DNA of 64,000 nt from Symsagittifera roscoffensis (taxonomy: Eukaryota > Xenacoelomorpha > Acoela > Convolutidae), in assembly GCF_963678635.1 (NCBI RefSeq), contig NC_087065.1, forward strand, positions 77,321,396 to 77,385,395, in the 5' to 3' direction. This document shows positions 14,801 to 29,400 of this stretch, piece after piece. The notes under the pieces were generated by a model that ran no database searches, was not told the DNA's origin, and worked only from the letters and a program-made list of their open reading frames with translations. The position numbers and the translations under genes are program-made. Numbering within the stretch: position 1 is the first letter of the stretch; each line of letters starts with the position of its first letter.

Positions 14801-16600
14801 GATACCCAGAATAAGTTCACTAACTATTTATGCGCTTTCTTTCTAGATGCTCATTCGAAGTAGATGTCAATTACCTGGTGTTCCCAATTCAGTGATACCC
14901 AGAATAAGTTCACTAACTATTTATGCGCTTTCTTTCTAGATGCTCATTCGAAGTAGATGCCAATTACCTGGTGTTCCCAATTCAGTGATACCCAGAATAA
15001 GTTCACTAACTATATATGCGCTTTCTTTCTAGATGCTCATTCGAAGTAGATGTCAATTACCTGGTGTTCCCAATTCAGTGATACCCAGAATAAGTTCACT
15101 AACTTTTTATGCGCTTTCTTTCTAGATGCTCATTCGAAGTAGATGTCAATTACCTGGTGTTCCCAATTCAGTGATACCCAGAATAAGTTCACTAACTATT
15201 TATGTGCTTTCTTTCTAGATGCTCATTCGAAGTAGATGTCAATTACCTGGTGTTCCCAATTCAGTGATGCCCAGAATAAGTTCACTAACTATTTATGCGC
15301 TTTCTTTCTAGATGCTCATTCGAAGTAGATGTCAATTACCTGGTGTTCCCAATTCAGTGATACCCGGAATAAGTTCACTAACTATTAATGCGCTTTCTTT
15401 CTAGATGCTCATTCGAAGTAGATGTCAATTACCTGGTGTTCCCAATTCAGTGATACCCAGAATAAGTTCACTAACTATTTATGCGCTTTCTTTCTAGATG
15501 CTCATTCGAAGTAGATGTCAATTACCTGGTGTTCCTAATTCAGTGATACCCAGAATAAGTTCACTAACAAATTTATGCGCTTTCTTTCTAGATGCTCATT
15601 CGAAGTAGATGTCAATTACCTGGTGTTCCCAATTCAGTGATACCCAGAATAAGTTCACTAACTATTTATGCGCTTTCTTTCTAGATGCTCATTCGAAGTA
15701 GATGTCAATTACCTGGTGTTCCCAATTCAGTGATACCCAGAATAAGTTCACTAACTATTTATGCGCTTTCTTTCTAGATGCTCATTCGAAGTAGATGCCA
15801 ATTACCTGGTGTTCCCAATTCAGTGATACCCAGAATAAGTTCACTAACTATTTATGCGCTTTCTTTCTAGATGCTCATTCGAAGTAGATGTCAATTACCT
15901 GGTGTTCCCAATTCAGTGATACCCGGAATAAGTTCACTAACTATTTATGCGCTTTCTTTCTAGATGCTCATTCGAAGTAGATGTCAATTACCTGGTGTTC
16001 CCAATTCGGTGATACCCAGAATAAGTTCACTAACTATTTATGCGCTTTCTTTCTAGATGCTCATTCGAAGTAGATGTCAATTACCTGGTGTTCCCAATTC
16101 AGTGATACCCAGAATAGGTTCACTAACTATTTATGCGCTTTCTTTCTAGATGCTCATTCGAAGTAGATGTCAATTACCTGGTGTTCCCAATTCAGTGATA
16201 CCCAGAATAAGTTCACTAACTATATATGCGCTTTCTTTCTAGATGCTCATTCGAAGTAGATGTCAATTACCTGGTGTTCCCAATTCAGTGATACCCAGAA
16301 TAAGTTCACTAACTATTTATGCGCTTTCTTTCTAGATGCTCATTCGAAGTAGATGTCAATTACCTGGTGTTCCTAATTCAGTGATACCCAGAATAAGTTC
16401 ACTAACTAATTATGCGCTTTCTTTCTAGATGCTCATTCGAAGTAGATGTCAATTACCTGGTGTTCCCAATTCAGTGATACCCAGAATAAGTTCACTAACT
16501 ATTTATGCGCTTTCTTTCTAGATGCTCATTCGAAGTAGATGTCAATTACCTGGTGTTCCCAATTCAGTGATACCCAGAATAAGTTCACTAACTATTTATG
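5900..16600 (+). repeat. Satellite domain marked by gatgcc / actatatatgcg variant units
   Basis: Many units here carry gatgccaattacc instead of gatgtcaattacc, often with actatatatgcg in place of actatttatgcg in the same unit. They recur at multiples of 93 bp: about 5934, 6492 and 7050 (558 bp apart), 7422 (372), 7980 (558), and later 465- and 372-bp steps between 10.4 and 12.7 kb. A second set of markers (ccggaataag, attcggtgat, gaataggttcac) forms repeated blocks at about 13.1-16.1 kb, including a 372-bp tandem copy around 13.8-14.3 kb. These are irregular higher-order repeats of four to six units rather than one fixed period. Confidence 0.75.
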
Positions 16601-16614
16601 CGCTTTCTTTCTAG

Positions 16615-19500
16615 ATGCTCAATCGAAGTAGATGTCAATTACCTGGTGTTCCCAATTCAGTGATACCCAGAATAAGTTCACTAACTATTTATGCGCTTTC
16701 TTTCTGGATGCTCATTCGAAGTAGATGTCAATTACCTGGTGTTCCCAATTCAGTGATACCCAGAATAAGTTCACTAACTATTTATGCGCTTTCTTTCTAG
16801 ATGCTCATTCGAAGTAGATGTCAATTACCTGGTGTTCCTAATTCAGTGATACCCAGAATAAGTTCACTAACTAATTATGCGCTTTCTTTCTAGATGCTCA
16901 TTCGAAGTAGATGTCAATTACCTGGTGTTCCCAATTCAGTGATACCCAGAATAAGTTCACTAGTTATTTATGCGCTTTCTTTCTAGATGCTCATTCGAAG
17001 TAGATGTCAATTACCTGGTGTTCCCAATTCAATGATACCCAGAATAAGTTCACTAACTATTTATGCGCTTTCTTTCTAGATGCTCAATCGAAGTAGATGT
17101 CAATTACCTGGTGTTCCCAATTCAGTGATACCCAGAATAAGTTCACTAACTATTTATGCGCTTTCTTTCTGGATGCTCATTCGAAGTAGATGTCAATTAC
17201 CTGGTGTTCCCAATTCAGTGATACCCAGAATAAGTTCACTAACTATTTATGCGCTTTCTTTCTAGATGCTCATTCGAAGTAGATGTCAATTACCTGGTGT
17301 TCCTAATTCAGTGATACCCAGAATAAGTTCACTAACTAATTATGCGCTTTCTTTCTAGATGCTCATTCGAAGTAGATGTCAATTACCTGGTGTTCCCAAT
17401 TCAGTGATACCCAGAATAAGTTCACTAGTTATTTATGCGCTTTCTTTCTAGATGCTCATTCGAAGTAGATGTCAATTACCTGGTGTTCCCAATTCAGTGA
17501 TACCCAGAATAAGTTCACTAACTATTTATGCGCTTTCTTTCTTGATGCTCAATCGAAGTAGATGTCAATTACCTGGTGTTCCCAATTCAGTGATACCCAG
17601 AATAAGTTCACTAACTATTTATGCGCTTTCTTTCTGGATGCTCATTCGAAGTAGATGTCAATTACCCGGTGTTCCCAATTCAGTGATACCCAGAATAAGT
17701 TCACTAACTATTTATGCGCTTTCTTTCTAGATGCTCATTCGAAGTAGATGTCAATTACCTGGTGTTCCTAATTCAGTGATACCCAGAATAAGTTCACTAA
17801 CTAATTATGCGCTTTCTTTCTAGATGCTCATTCGAAGTAGATGTCAATTACCTGGTGTTCCCAATTCAGTGATACCCAGAATAAGTTCACTAACTATTTA
17901 TGCGCTTTCTTTCTAGATGCTCATTCGAAGTAGATGTCAATTACCTGGTGTTCCCAATTCAGTGATACCCAGAATAAGTTCACTAACTATTTATGCGCTT
18001 TCTTTCTAGATGCTCAATCGAAGTAGATGTCAATTACCTGGTGTTCCCAATTCAGTGATACCCAGAATAAGTTCACTAACTATTTATGCGCTTTCTTTCT
18101 GGATGCTCATTCGAAGTAGATGTCAATTACCTGGTGTTCCCAATTCAGTGATACCCAGAATAAGTTCACTAACTATTTATGCGCTTTCTTTCTAGATGCT
18201 CATTTGAAGTAGATGTCAATTACCTGGTGTTCCTAATTCAGTGATACCCAGAATAAGTTCACTAACTAATTATGCGCTTTCTTTCTAGATGCTCATTCGA
18301 AGTAGATGTCAATTACCTGGTGTTCCCAATTCAGTGATACCCAGAATAAGTTCACTAGTTATTTATGCGCTTTCTTTCTAGATGCTCATTCGAAGTAGAT
18401 GTCAATTACCTGGTGTTCCCAATTCAGTGATACCCAGAATAAGTTCACTAACTATTTATGCGCTTTCTTTCTAGATGCTCAATCGAAGTAGATGTCAATT
18501 ACCTGGTGTTCCCAATTCAGTGATACCCAGAATAAGTTCACTAACTATTTATGCGCTTTCTTTCTGGATGCTCATTCGAAGTAGATGTCAATTACCTGGT
18601 GTTCCCAATTCAGTGATACCCAGAATAAGTTCACTAACTATTTATGCGCTTTCTTTCTAGATGCTCATTCGAAGTAGATGTCAATTACCTGGTGTTCCTA
18701 ATTCAGTGATACCCAGAATAAGTTCACTAACTAATTATGCGCTTTCTTTCTAGATGCTCATTCGAAGTAGATGTCAATTACCTGGTGTTCCCAATTCAGT
18801 GATACCCAGAATAAGTTCACTAGTTATTTATGCGCTTTCTTTCTAGATGCTCATTCGAAGTAGATGTCAATTACCTGGTGTTCCCAATTCAGTGATACCC
18901 AGAATAAGTTCACTAACTATTTATGCGCTTTCTTTCTAGATGCTCAATCGAAGTAGATGTCAATTACCTGGTGTTCCCAATTCAGTGATACCCAGAATAA
19001 ATTCACTAACTATTTATGCGCTTTCTTTCTGGATGCTCATTCGAAGTAGATGTCAATTACCTGGTGTTCCCAATTCAGTGATACCCAGAATAAGTTCACT
19101 AACTATTTATGCGCTTTCTTTCTAGATGCTCATTCGAAGTAGATGTCAATTACCTGGTGTTCCTAATTCAGTGATACCCAGAATAAGTTCACTAACTAAT
19201 TATGCGCTTTCTTTCTAGATGCTCATTCGAAGTAGATGTCAATTACCTGGTGTTCCCAATTCAGTGATACCCAGAATAAGTTCACTAACTATTTATGCGC
19301 TTTCTTTCTAGATGCTCATTCGAAGTAGATGTCAATTACCTGGTGTTCCCAATTCAGTGATACCCAGAATAAGTTCACTAACTATTTATGCGCTTTCTTT
19401 CTAGATGCTCAATCGAAGTAGATGTCAATTACCTGGTGTTCCCAATTCAGTGATACCCAGAATAAGTTCACTAACTATTTATGCGCTTTCTTTCTAGATG
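16615..19500 (+). repeat. 465-bp higher-order repeat (five monomers), seven starts
   Basis: The variant unit beginning atgctcaatcg occurs at 16615, 17080, 17545, 18010, 18475, 18940 and 19405, exactly 465 bp (5 x 93) apart. Each block normally runs: an aatcg unit ending in ctgg instead of ctag; a standard unit; a tcctaattc unit with ctaactaattatgcg; a unit often carrying ttcactagttattt; and a near-consensus unit. Blocks are not identical: the ctagtt marker is missing in the 17545 and 18940 blocks, and one ctag is cttg at about 17542. The order and exact spacing leave no doubt about the five-mer period. Confidence 0.95.
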
Positions 19501-22500
19501 CTCATTCGAAGTAGATGTCAATTACCCGGTGTTTCCAATTCAGTGATACCCAGAATAAGTTCACTAACTATTTATGCGCTTTCTTTCTAGATGCTCATTC
19601 GAAGTAGATGTCAATTACCTGGTGTTCCTAATTCAGTGATACCCAGAATAAGTTCACTAACTATTTATGCGCTTTCTTTCTAGATGCTCATTCGAAGTAG
19701 ATGTCAATTACTTGGTGCTCCCAATTCAATGATACCCAGAATAAGTTCACTAACTATTTATGCGCTTTCTTTCTAGATGCTCATTCGAAGTAGATGTCAA
19801 TTACCTGGTGTTCCCAATTCAGCGATACCCAGAATAAGTTCACTAACTATTTATGCGCTTTCTTTCTAGATGCTCATTCGAAGTAGATGTCAATTACCTG
19901 GTGTTCCCAATTCAGTGATACCCAGAATAATTTCACTAACTATTTATGCGCTTTCTTTCTAGATGCTCATTCGAAGTAGATGTCAATTACCTGGTGTTCC
20001 CAATTCAGTGATACCTAGAATAAGTTCACTAACTATTTATGCGCTTTCTTTCTAGATGCTCATTCGAAGTAGATGTCAATTACCTGGTGTTCCCAATTCA
20101 GTGATACCCAGAATAAGTTCACTAACTATTTATGCGCTTTCTTTCTAGATGCTCATTCGAAGTAGATGTCAATTACCTGGTGTTCCTAATTCAGTGATAC
20201 CCAGAATAAGTTCACTAACTATTTATGCGCTTTCTTTCTAGATGCTCATTCGAAGTAGATGTCAATTACCTGGTGCTCCCAATTCAATGATACCCAGAAT
20301 AAGTTCACTAACTATTTATGCGCTTTCTTTCTAGATGCTCATTCGAAGTAGATGTCAATTACCTGGTGTTCCCAATTCAGTGGTACCCAGAATAAGTTCA
20401 CTAACTATTTATGCGCTTTCTTTCTAGATGCTCATTCGAAGTAGATGTCAATTACCTGGTGTTCCCAATTCAGTGATACCCAGAATAAGTTCACTAACTA
20501 TTTATGCGCTTTCTTTCTAGATGCTCAATCGAAGTAGATGTCAATTACCTGGTGTTCCCAATTCAGTGATACCCAGAATAAGTTCACTAACTATTTATGC
20601 GCGTTCTTTCTAGATGCTCATTCGAAGTAGATGTCAATTACCTGGTGTTCCTAATTCAGTGATACCCAGAATAAGTTCACTAACTATTTATGCGCTTTCT
20701 TTCTAGATGCTCATTCGAAGTAGATGTCAATTACCTGGTGCTCCTAATTCAATGATACCCAGAATAAGTTCACTAACTATTTATGCGCTTTCTTTCTAGG
20801 TGCTCATTCGAAGTAGATGTCAATTACCTGGTGTTCCCAATTCAGTGATACCCAGAATAAGTTCACTAACTATTTATGCGCTTTCTTTCTAGATGCTCAT
20901 TCGAAGTAGATGTCAATTACCTGGTGTTCCCAATTCAGTGATACCCAGAATAAGTTCACTAACTATTTATGCGCTTTCTTTCTAGATGCTCATTCGAAGT
21001 AGATGTCAATTACCTGGTGTTCCCAATTCAGTGATACCCAGAATAAGTTCACTAACTTTTTATGCGCTTTCTTTCTAGATGCTCATTTGAAGTAGATGTC
21101 AATTACCTGGTGTTCCCAATTCAGTGATACCCAGAATAAGTTCACTAACTATTTATGCGCTTTCTTTCTAGATGCTCATTCGAAGTAGATGTCAATTACC
21201 TGGTGTTCCCAATTCAGTGATACCCAGAATAAGTTCACTAACTATTTATGCGCTTTCTTTCTAGATGCTCATTCGAAGTAGATGTCAATTACCTGGTATT
21301 CCCAGTTCAGTGATACCCAGAATAAGTTCACTAACTATTTATGCGCTTTCTTTCTAGATGCTCATTCGAAGTAGATGTCAATTACCTGGTGTTCCCAATT
21401 CAGTGATACCCAGAATAAGTTCACTAACTAGTTATGCGCTTTCTTTCTAGATGCTCATTCGAAGTAGATGCCAATTACCTGGTGTTCCCAATTCAGTGAT
21501 ACCCAGAATAAGTTCACTAACTATATATGCGCTTTCTTTCTAGATGCTCATTCGAAGTAGATGTCAATTACCTGGTGTTCCTAATTCAGTGATACCCAGA
21601 ATAAGTTCACTAACTATTTATGCGCTTTCTTTCTAGGTGCTCATTCGAAGTAGATGTCAATTACCTGGTGTTTCCAATTCAGTGATACCCAGAATAAGTT
21701 CACTAACTATTTATGCGCTTTCTTTCTAGATGCTCATTCGAAGTAGATGTCAATTACCTGGTGTTCCCAATTCAGTGATACCCAGAATAAGTTCACTAAC
21801 TATTTATGCGCTTTCTTTCTAGATGCTCATTCGAAGTAGATGCCAATTACCTGGTGTTCCCAATTCAGTGATACCCAGAATAAGTTCACTAACTATTTAT
21901 GCGCTTTCTTTCTAGATGCTCATTCGAAGTAGATGTCGATTACCTGGTGTTCCCAATTCAGTGATACCCGGAATAAGTTCACTAACTATTTATGCGCTTT
22001 CTTTCTTGATGCTTATTCGAAGTAGATGTCAATTACCTGGTGTTCCCAATTCGGTGATACCCAGAATAAGTTCACTAACTATTTATGCGCTTTCTTTCTA
22101 GATGCTCATTCGAAGTAGATGTCAATTACCTGGTGTTCCCAATTCAGTGATACCCAGAATAGGTTCACTAACTATTTATGCGCTTTCTTTCTAGATGCTC
22201 ATTCGAAGTAGATGTCAATTACCTGGTGTTCCCAATTCAGTGATACCCAGAATAAGTTCACTAACTATATATGCGCTTTCTTTCTAGATGCTCATTCGAA
22301 GTAGATGTCAATTACCTGGTGTTCCCAATTCAGTGATACCCAGAATAAGTTCACTAACTATTTATGCGCTTTCTTTCTAGATGCTCATTCGAAGTAGATG
22401 TCAATTACCTGGTGTTCCTAATTCAGTGATACCCAGAATAAGTTCACTAACTATTTATGCGCTTTCTTTCTAGATGCTCATTCGAAGTAGATGTCAATTA

Positions 22501-23949
22501 CCTGGTGTTCCCAATTCAGTGATACCCAGAATAAGTTCACTAACTATTTATGCGCTTTCTTTCTAGATGCTCATTCGAAGTAGATGTCAATTACCTGGTG
22601 TTCCCAATTCAGTGATACCCAGAATAAGTTCACTAACTATTTATGCGCTTTCTTTCTAGATGCTCATTCGAAGTAGATGTCAATTACCTGGTGTTCCCAA
22701 TTCAGTGATACCCAGAATAAGTTCACTAACTATTTATGCGCTTTCTTTCTAGATGCTCATTCGAAGTAGATGTCAATTACCTGGTGTTCCCAATTCAGTG
22801 ATACCCAGAATAAGTTCACTAACTATTTATGCGCTTTCTTTCTAGATGCTCATTCGAAGTAGATGTCAATTACCTGGTGTTCCCACTTCAGTGATACCCA
22901 GAATAAGTTCACTAACTATTTATGCGCTTTCTTTCTATATGCTCATTCGAAGTAGATGTCAATTACCTGGTGTTCCCAATTCAGTGATACCCAGAATAAG
23001 TTCACTAACTATTTATGCGCTTTCTTTCTAGATGCTCATTCGAAGTAGATGTCAATTACCTGGTGTTCCCATTTCAGTGATACCCAGAATAAGTTCACTA
23101 ACTATTTATGCGCTTTTTTTCTAGATGCTCATTCGAAGTAGATGTCAATTACCTGGTGTTCCCAATTCAGCGATACCCAGAATAAGTTCACTAACTATTT
23201 ATGCGCTTTCTTTCTAGATGCTCATTCGAAGTAGATGTCAATTACCTGGTGTTCCCAATTCAGTGATACCCAGAATAATTTCACTAACTATTTATGCGCT
23301 TTCTTTCTAGATGCTCATTCGAAGTAGATGTCAATTACCTGGTGTTCCCAATTCAGTGATACCCAGAATAAGTTCACTAACTATTTCTGCGCTTTCTTTC
23401 TAGATGCTCATTCGAAGTAGATGTCAATTACCTGATGTTCCCAATTCAGTGATACCCAGAATAAGTTCACTAACTATTTATGCGCTTTCTTTCTAGATGC
23501 TCATTCGAAGTAGATGTCAATTACCTGGTGTTCCTAATTCAGTGATACCCAGAATAACTTCACTAACTATTTATGCGCTTTCTTTCTAGATGCTCATTCG
23601 AAGTAGATGTCAATTACCTGGTGCTCCCAATTCAATGATACCCAGAATAAGTTCACTAACTATTTATGCGCTTTCTTTCTAGATGCTCATTCGAAGTAGA
23701 TGTCAATTACCTGGTGTTCCCAATTCAGTGATACCCAGAATAAGTTCACTAACTATTTATGCGCTTTCTTTCTAGATGCTCATTCGAAGTAGATGTTAAT
23801 TACCTGGTGTTCCCAATTCAGTGATACCCAGAATAAGTTCACTAACTATTTATGCGCTTTCTTTCTAGATGCTCATTCGAAGTAGATGTCAATTACCTGG
23901 TGTTCCCAATTCAGTGATACCCAGAATAAGTTCACTAACTATTTATGCG

Positions 23950-26480
23950 CTTTCTTTCTAGATGCTCATTCGAAGTAGATGTCAATTACCTGGTGTTCCT
24001 AACTCAGTGATACCCAGAATAAGTTCACTAACTATTTATGCGCTTTCTTTTTAGATGCTCATTCGAAGTAGATGTCAATTACCTGGTGTTCCTAATTCAG
24101 TGATACCCAGAATAAGTTCACTAACTATTTATGCGCTTTCTTTCTAGATGCTCATTCGAAGTAGATATCAATTACCTGGTGCTCCTAATTCAATGACACC
24201 CAGAATAACTTCACTAACTATTTATGCGCTTTCTTTCTAGATGCACATTCGAAGTAGATGTCAATTACCTGGTGTTCCCAATTCAATGATACCCAGAATA
24301 AGTTCACTAACTATTTATGCGCTTTCTTTCTAGATGCTCATTCGAAGTAGATGTCAATTACCTGGTGTTCCCAATTCAGTGATACCCAGAATAAGTTCAC
24401 TAACTATTTATGCGCTTTCTTTCTAGATGCTCATTCGAAGTAGATGTCAATTACCTGGTGTTCCCAATTCAGTGATACCCAGAATAAGTTCACTAACTAT
24501 TTATGCGCTTTCTTTCTAGATGCTCATTCGAAGTAGATGTCAATTACCTGGTGTTCCCAATTCAGTGATACCCAGAATAAGTTCACTAACTATTTATGCG
24601 CTTTCTTTCTAGATGATCATTCGAAGTAGATGTCAATTACCTGGTGTTCCTAACTCAGTGATACCCAGAATAAGTTCACTAACTATTTATGCGCTTTCTT
24701 TTTAGATGCTCATTCGAAGTAGATGTCAATTACCTGGTGTTCCTAATTCAGTGATACCCAGAATAAGTTCACTAACTATTTATGCGCTTTCTTTCTAGAT
24801 GCTCATTCGAAGTAGATGTCAATTACCTGGTGCTCCTAATTCAATGACACCCAGAATAAGTTCACTAACTATTTATGCGCTTTCTTTCTAGATGCACATT
24901 CGAAGTAGATGTCAATTACCTGGTGTTCCCAATTCAGTGATACCCAGAATAAGTTCACTAACTATTTATGCGCTTTCTTTCTAGATGCTCAATCGAAGTA
25001 GATGTCAATTACCTGGTGTTCCCAATTCAGTGATACCCAGAATAAGTTCACTAACTATTTATGCGCTTTCTTTCTGGATGCTCATTCGAAGTAGATGTCA
25101 ATTACCTGGTGTTCCCAATTCAGTGATACCCAGAATAAGTTCACTAACTATTTATGCGCTTTCTTTCTAGATGCTCATTCGAAGTAGATGTCAATTACCT
25201 GGTGTTCCCAATTCAGTGATACCCAGAATAAGTTCACTAACTATTTATGCGCTTTCTTTCTAGATGCTCATTCGAAGTAGATGTTAATTACCTGGTGTTC
25301 CCAATTCAGTGATACCCAGAATAAGTTCACTAACTATTTATGCGCTTTCTTTCTAGATGCTCATTCGAAGTAGATGTCAATTACCTGGTGTTCCCAATTC
25401 AGTGATACCCAGAATAAGTTCACTAACTATTTATGCGCTTTCTTTCTAGATGCTCATTCGAAGTAGATGTCAATTACCTGGTGTTCCTAACTCAGTGATA
25501 CCCAGAATAAGTTCACTAACTATTTGTGCGCTTTCTTTTTAGATGCTCATTCGAAGTAGATGTCAATTACCTGGTGTTCCTAATTCAGTGATACCCAGAA
25601 TAAGTTCACTAACTATTTATGCGCTTTCTTTCTAGATGCTCATTCGAAGTAGATGTCAATTACCTGGTGCTCCTAATTCAATGACACCCAGAATAACTTC
25701 ACTAACTATTTATGCGCTTTCTTTCTAGATGCACATTCGAAGTAGATGTCAATTACCTGGTGTTCCCAATTCAATGATACCCAGAATAAGTTCACTAACT
25801 ATTTATGCGCTTTCTTTCTAGATGCTCATTCGAAGTAGATGTCAATTACCTGGTGTTCCCAATTCAGTGATACCCAGAATAAGTTCACTAACTATTTATG
25901 TGCTTTCTTTCTAGATGCTCATTCGAAGTAGATGTCAATTACCTGGTGTTCCCAATTCAGTGATACCCAGAATAAGTTCACTAACTATTTATGCGCTTTC
26001 TTTCTAGATGCTCATTCGAAGTAGATGTCAATTACCTGGTGTTCCCAATTCAGTGATACCCAGAATAAGTTCACTAACTTTTTATGCGCTTTCTTTCTAG
26101 ATGCTCATTCGAAGTAGATGTCAATTACCTGGTGTTCCTAACTCAGTGATACCCAGAATAAGTTCACTAACTATTTATGCGCTTTCTTTTTAGATGCTCA
26201 TTCGAAGTAGATGTCAATTACCTGGTGTTCCTAATTCAGTGATACCCAGAATAAGTTCACTAACTATTTATGCGCTTTCTTTCTAGATGCTCATTCGAAG
26301 TAGATGTCAATTACCTGGTGCTCCTAATTCAATGACACCCAGAATAAGTTCACTAACTATTTATGCGCTTTCTTTCTAGATGCACATTCGAAGTAGATGT
26401 CAATTACCTGGTGTTCCCAATTCAGTGATACCCAGAATAAGTTCACTAACTATTTATGCGCTTTCTTTCTAGATGCTCAT
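23950..26480 (+). repeat. Higher-order repeat marked by gcacattcg units (651/837-bp spacing)
   Basis: A characteristic run of units (tcctaactcag with ctttttagatgc, then tcctaattcag, then tgctcctaattcaatgacac, then gatgcacattcg) recurs with the last marker at 24243, 24894, 25731 and 26382. Spacings are 651, 837 and 651 bp (7, 9 and 7 monomers). This is a variable-length higher-order repeat, consistent with unequal exchange that added two monomers to the middle copy. Confidence 0.85.
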
Positions 26481-29400
26481 TCGAAGTAGATGTCAATTAC
26501 CTGGTGTTCCCAATTCAGTGATACCCAGAATAAGTTCACTAACTATTTATGCGCTTTCTTTCTAGATGCTCATTCGAAGTAGATGTCAATTACCTGGTGT
26601 TCCCAATTCAGTGATACCCAGAATAAGTTCACTAACTATTTCTGCGCTTTCTTTCTAGATGCTCATTCGAAGTAGATGTCAATAACCTGGTGTTCCCAAT
26701 TCAGTGATACCCAGAATAAGTTCATTAACTATTTATGCGCTTTCTTTCTAGATGCTCATTCGAAGTAGATGTCAATTACCTGGTGTTCCCAATTCAGTGA
26801 TACCCAGAATAAGTTCACTAACTATTTATGAGCTTTCTTTCTAGATGCTCATTCGAAGTAGATGTCAATTACCTGGTGTTCCCAATTCAGTGATACCCAG
26901 AATAAGTTCACTAACTATTTCTGCGCTTTCTTTCTAGATGCTCATTCGAAGTAGATGTCAATAACCTGGTGTTCCCAATTCAGTGATACCCAGAATAAGT
27001 TCACTAACTATTTATGCGCTTTCTTTCTAGATGCTCATTCGAAGTAGATGTCAATTACCTGGTGTTCTCAATTCAGTGATACCGAGAATAAGTTCACTAA
27101 CTATTTATGCGCTTTCTTTCTAGATGCTCATTCGAAGTAGATGTCAATTACCTGGTGTTCCCAATTCAGTGATACCCAGAATAAGTTCACTAACTTTTTA
27201 TGCGCTTTCTTTCTAGATGCTCATTCGAAATAGATGTCAATTACCTGGTGTTCCCAATTCAGTGATACCCAGAAAAAGTTCACTAACTATTTATGCGCTT
27301 TCTTTCTAGATGCTCATTCGAAGTAGATGTCAATTACCTGGTGTTCCCAATTCAGTGATACCCAGAATAAGTTCGCTAACTATTTATGCGCTTTCTTTCT
27401 AGATGCTTATTCGAAGTAGATGTCAATTACCTGGTGTTCCCAATTCAGTGATACCCAGAATAAGTTCACTAACTATTTATGCGCTTTCTTTCTAGATGCT
27501 CATTCGAAGTAGATGGCAATTACCTGGTGTTCCCAATTCAGTGATACCCAGAATAAGTTCACTAACTATTTATGCGCTTTCTTTCTAGATGCTCATTCGA
27601 AGTAGATGTCAATTACCTGGTGTTCCCAATTCAGTGATACCCAGAATAAGTTCACTAACTTTTTATGCGCTTTCTTTCTAGATGCTCATTCGTAGTAGAT
27701 GTCAATTACCTGGTGTTCTCAATTCAGTGATACCCAGAATAAGTTCACTAACTATTTATGCGCTTTCTTTCTAGATGCTCATTCGAAGTAGATGTCAATT
27801 ACCTGGTGTTCCCAATTCAGTGATACCCGGAATAAGTTGACTAACTATTTATGCGCTTTCTTTCTAGATGCTCATTCGAAGTAGATGTCCATTACCTGGT
27901 GTTCCCAATTCAGTGATACCCAGAATAAGTTCACTAACTATTTATGCGCTTTCTTTCTAGATGCTCATTCGAAGTAGATGTCAATTACCTGGTGTTCCCA
28001 ATTCAATGATACCCAGAATAAGTTCACTAACTATTTATGCGCTTTCTTTCTAGATGCTCATTCGAAGTAGATGTCAATTACCTGGTGTTCCTAATTCAGT
28101 GATACCCAGAATAAGTTCACTAACTATTTATGCGCTTTCTTTCTAGATGCTCATTCGAAGTAGATGTCAATTACCTGGTGCTCCCAATTCAATGATACCC
28201 AGAATAAGTTCACTAACTAATTTTGCGCTTTCTTTCTAGATGCTCATTCGAAGTAGATGTCAATTACCTGGTGTTCCCAATTCAGTGATACCCAGAATAA
28301 GTTCACTAACTATTTATGCGCTTTCTTTCTAGATGCTCATTCGAAGTAGATGTCAATTACCTGGTGTTCCCAATTCAGTGATACCCAGAATAAGTTCACT
28401 AACTATTTATGCGCTTTCTTTCTAGATGCTCATTCGAAGTAGATGTCAATTACCTGGTGTTCTCAATTCAGTGATACCAGAATAAGTTCACTAACTATTT
28501 CTGCGCTTTCTTTCTAGATGCTCATTCGAAGTAGATGTCAATTACCTGGTGTTCCCAATTCAGTGATACCCAGAATAAGTTCACTAACTATTTATGCGCT
28601 TTCTTTCTAGATGCTCATTCGAAGTAGATGTCAATTACCTGGTGTTCCCAATTCAGTGATACCCAGAATAAGTTCACTAACTATTTATGCGCTTTCTTTC
28701 TAGATGCTCATTCGAAGTAGATGTCAATTACCTGGTGTTCCCAAAACAGTGATACCCAGAAAAAGTTCACTAACTATTTATGCGCTTTCTTTCTAGATGC
28801 TCATTCGAAGTAGATGTCAATTACCTGGTGTTCCCAATTCAGTGATACCCAGAATAAGTTCACTAACTATTTATGCGCTTTCTTTCTAGATGCTCATTCG
28901 AAGTAGATGTCAATTACCTGGTGTTCCCAATTCAGTGATACCCAGAATAATTTCACTAACTATTTATGCGCTTTCTTTCTAGATGCTCATTCGAAGTAGA
29001 TGTCAATTACCTGGTGTTCCCAATTCAGTGATACCCGGAATAAGTTGACTAACTATTTATGCGCTTTCTTTCTAGATGCTCATTCGCAGTAGATGTCAAT
29101 TACCTGGTGTTCCCAATTCAGTGATACCCAGAATAAGTTCACTAACTATTTATGCGCTTTCTTTCTAGATGCTCATTCGAAGTAGATGTCAATTACCTGG
29201 TGTTCCCAATTCAGTGATACCCAGAATAAGTTCACTAACTTTTTATGCGCTTTCTTTTTAGATGCTCATTCGAAGTAGATGTCAATTACCTGGTGTTCCC
29301 AATTCAGTGATACCCAGAATAAGTTCACTAACTATTTATGCGCTTTCTTTCTAGATGCTCATTCGAAGTAGATTTCAATTACCTGGTGTTCCCAATTCAG

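Noticed and set aside
6755-25170. Series of 61-92-codon plus-strand open frames, all variants of one 30-residue peptide
   Set aside because: They are the 93-bp satellite read in its open frame, fused where a TAG stop has mutated. Their positions follow repeat variants, not gene signals, and indel-shifted units are amplified as freely as the rest.
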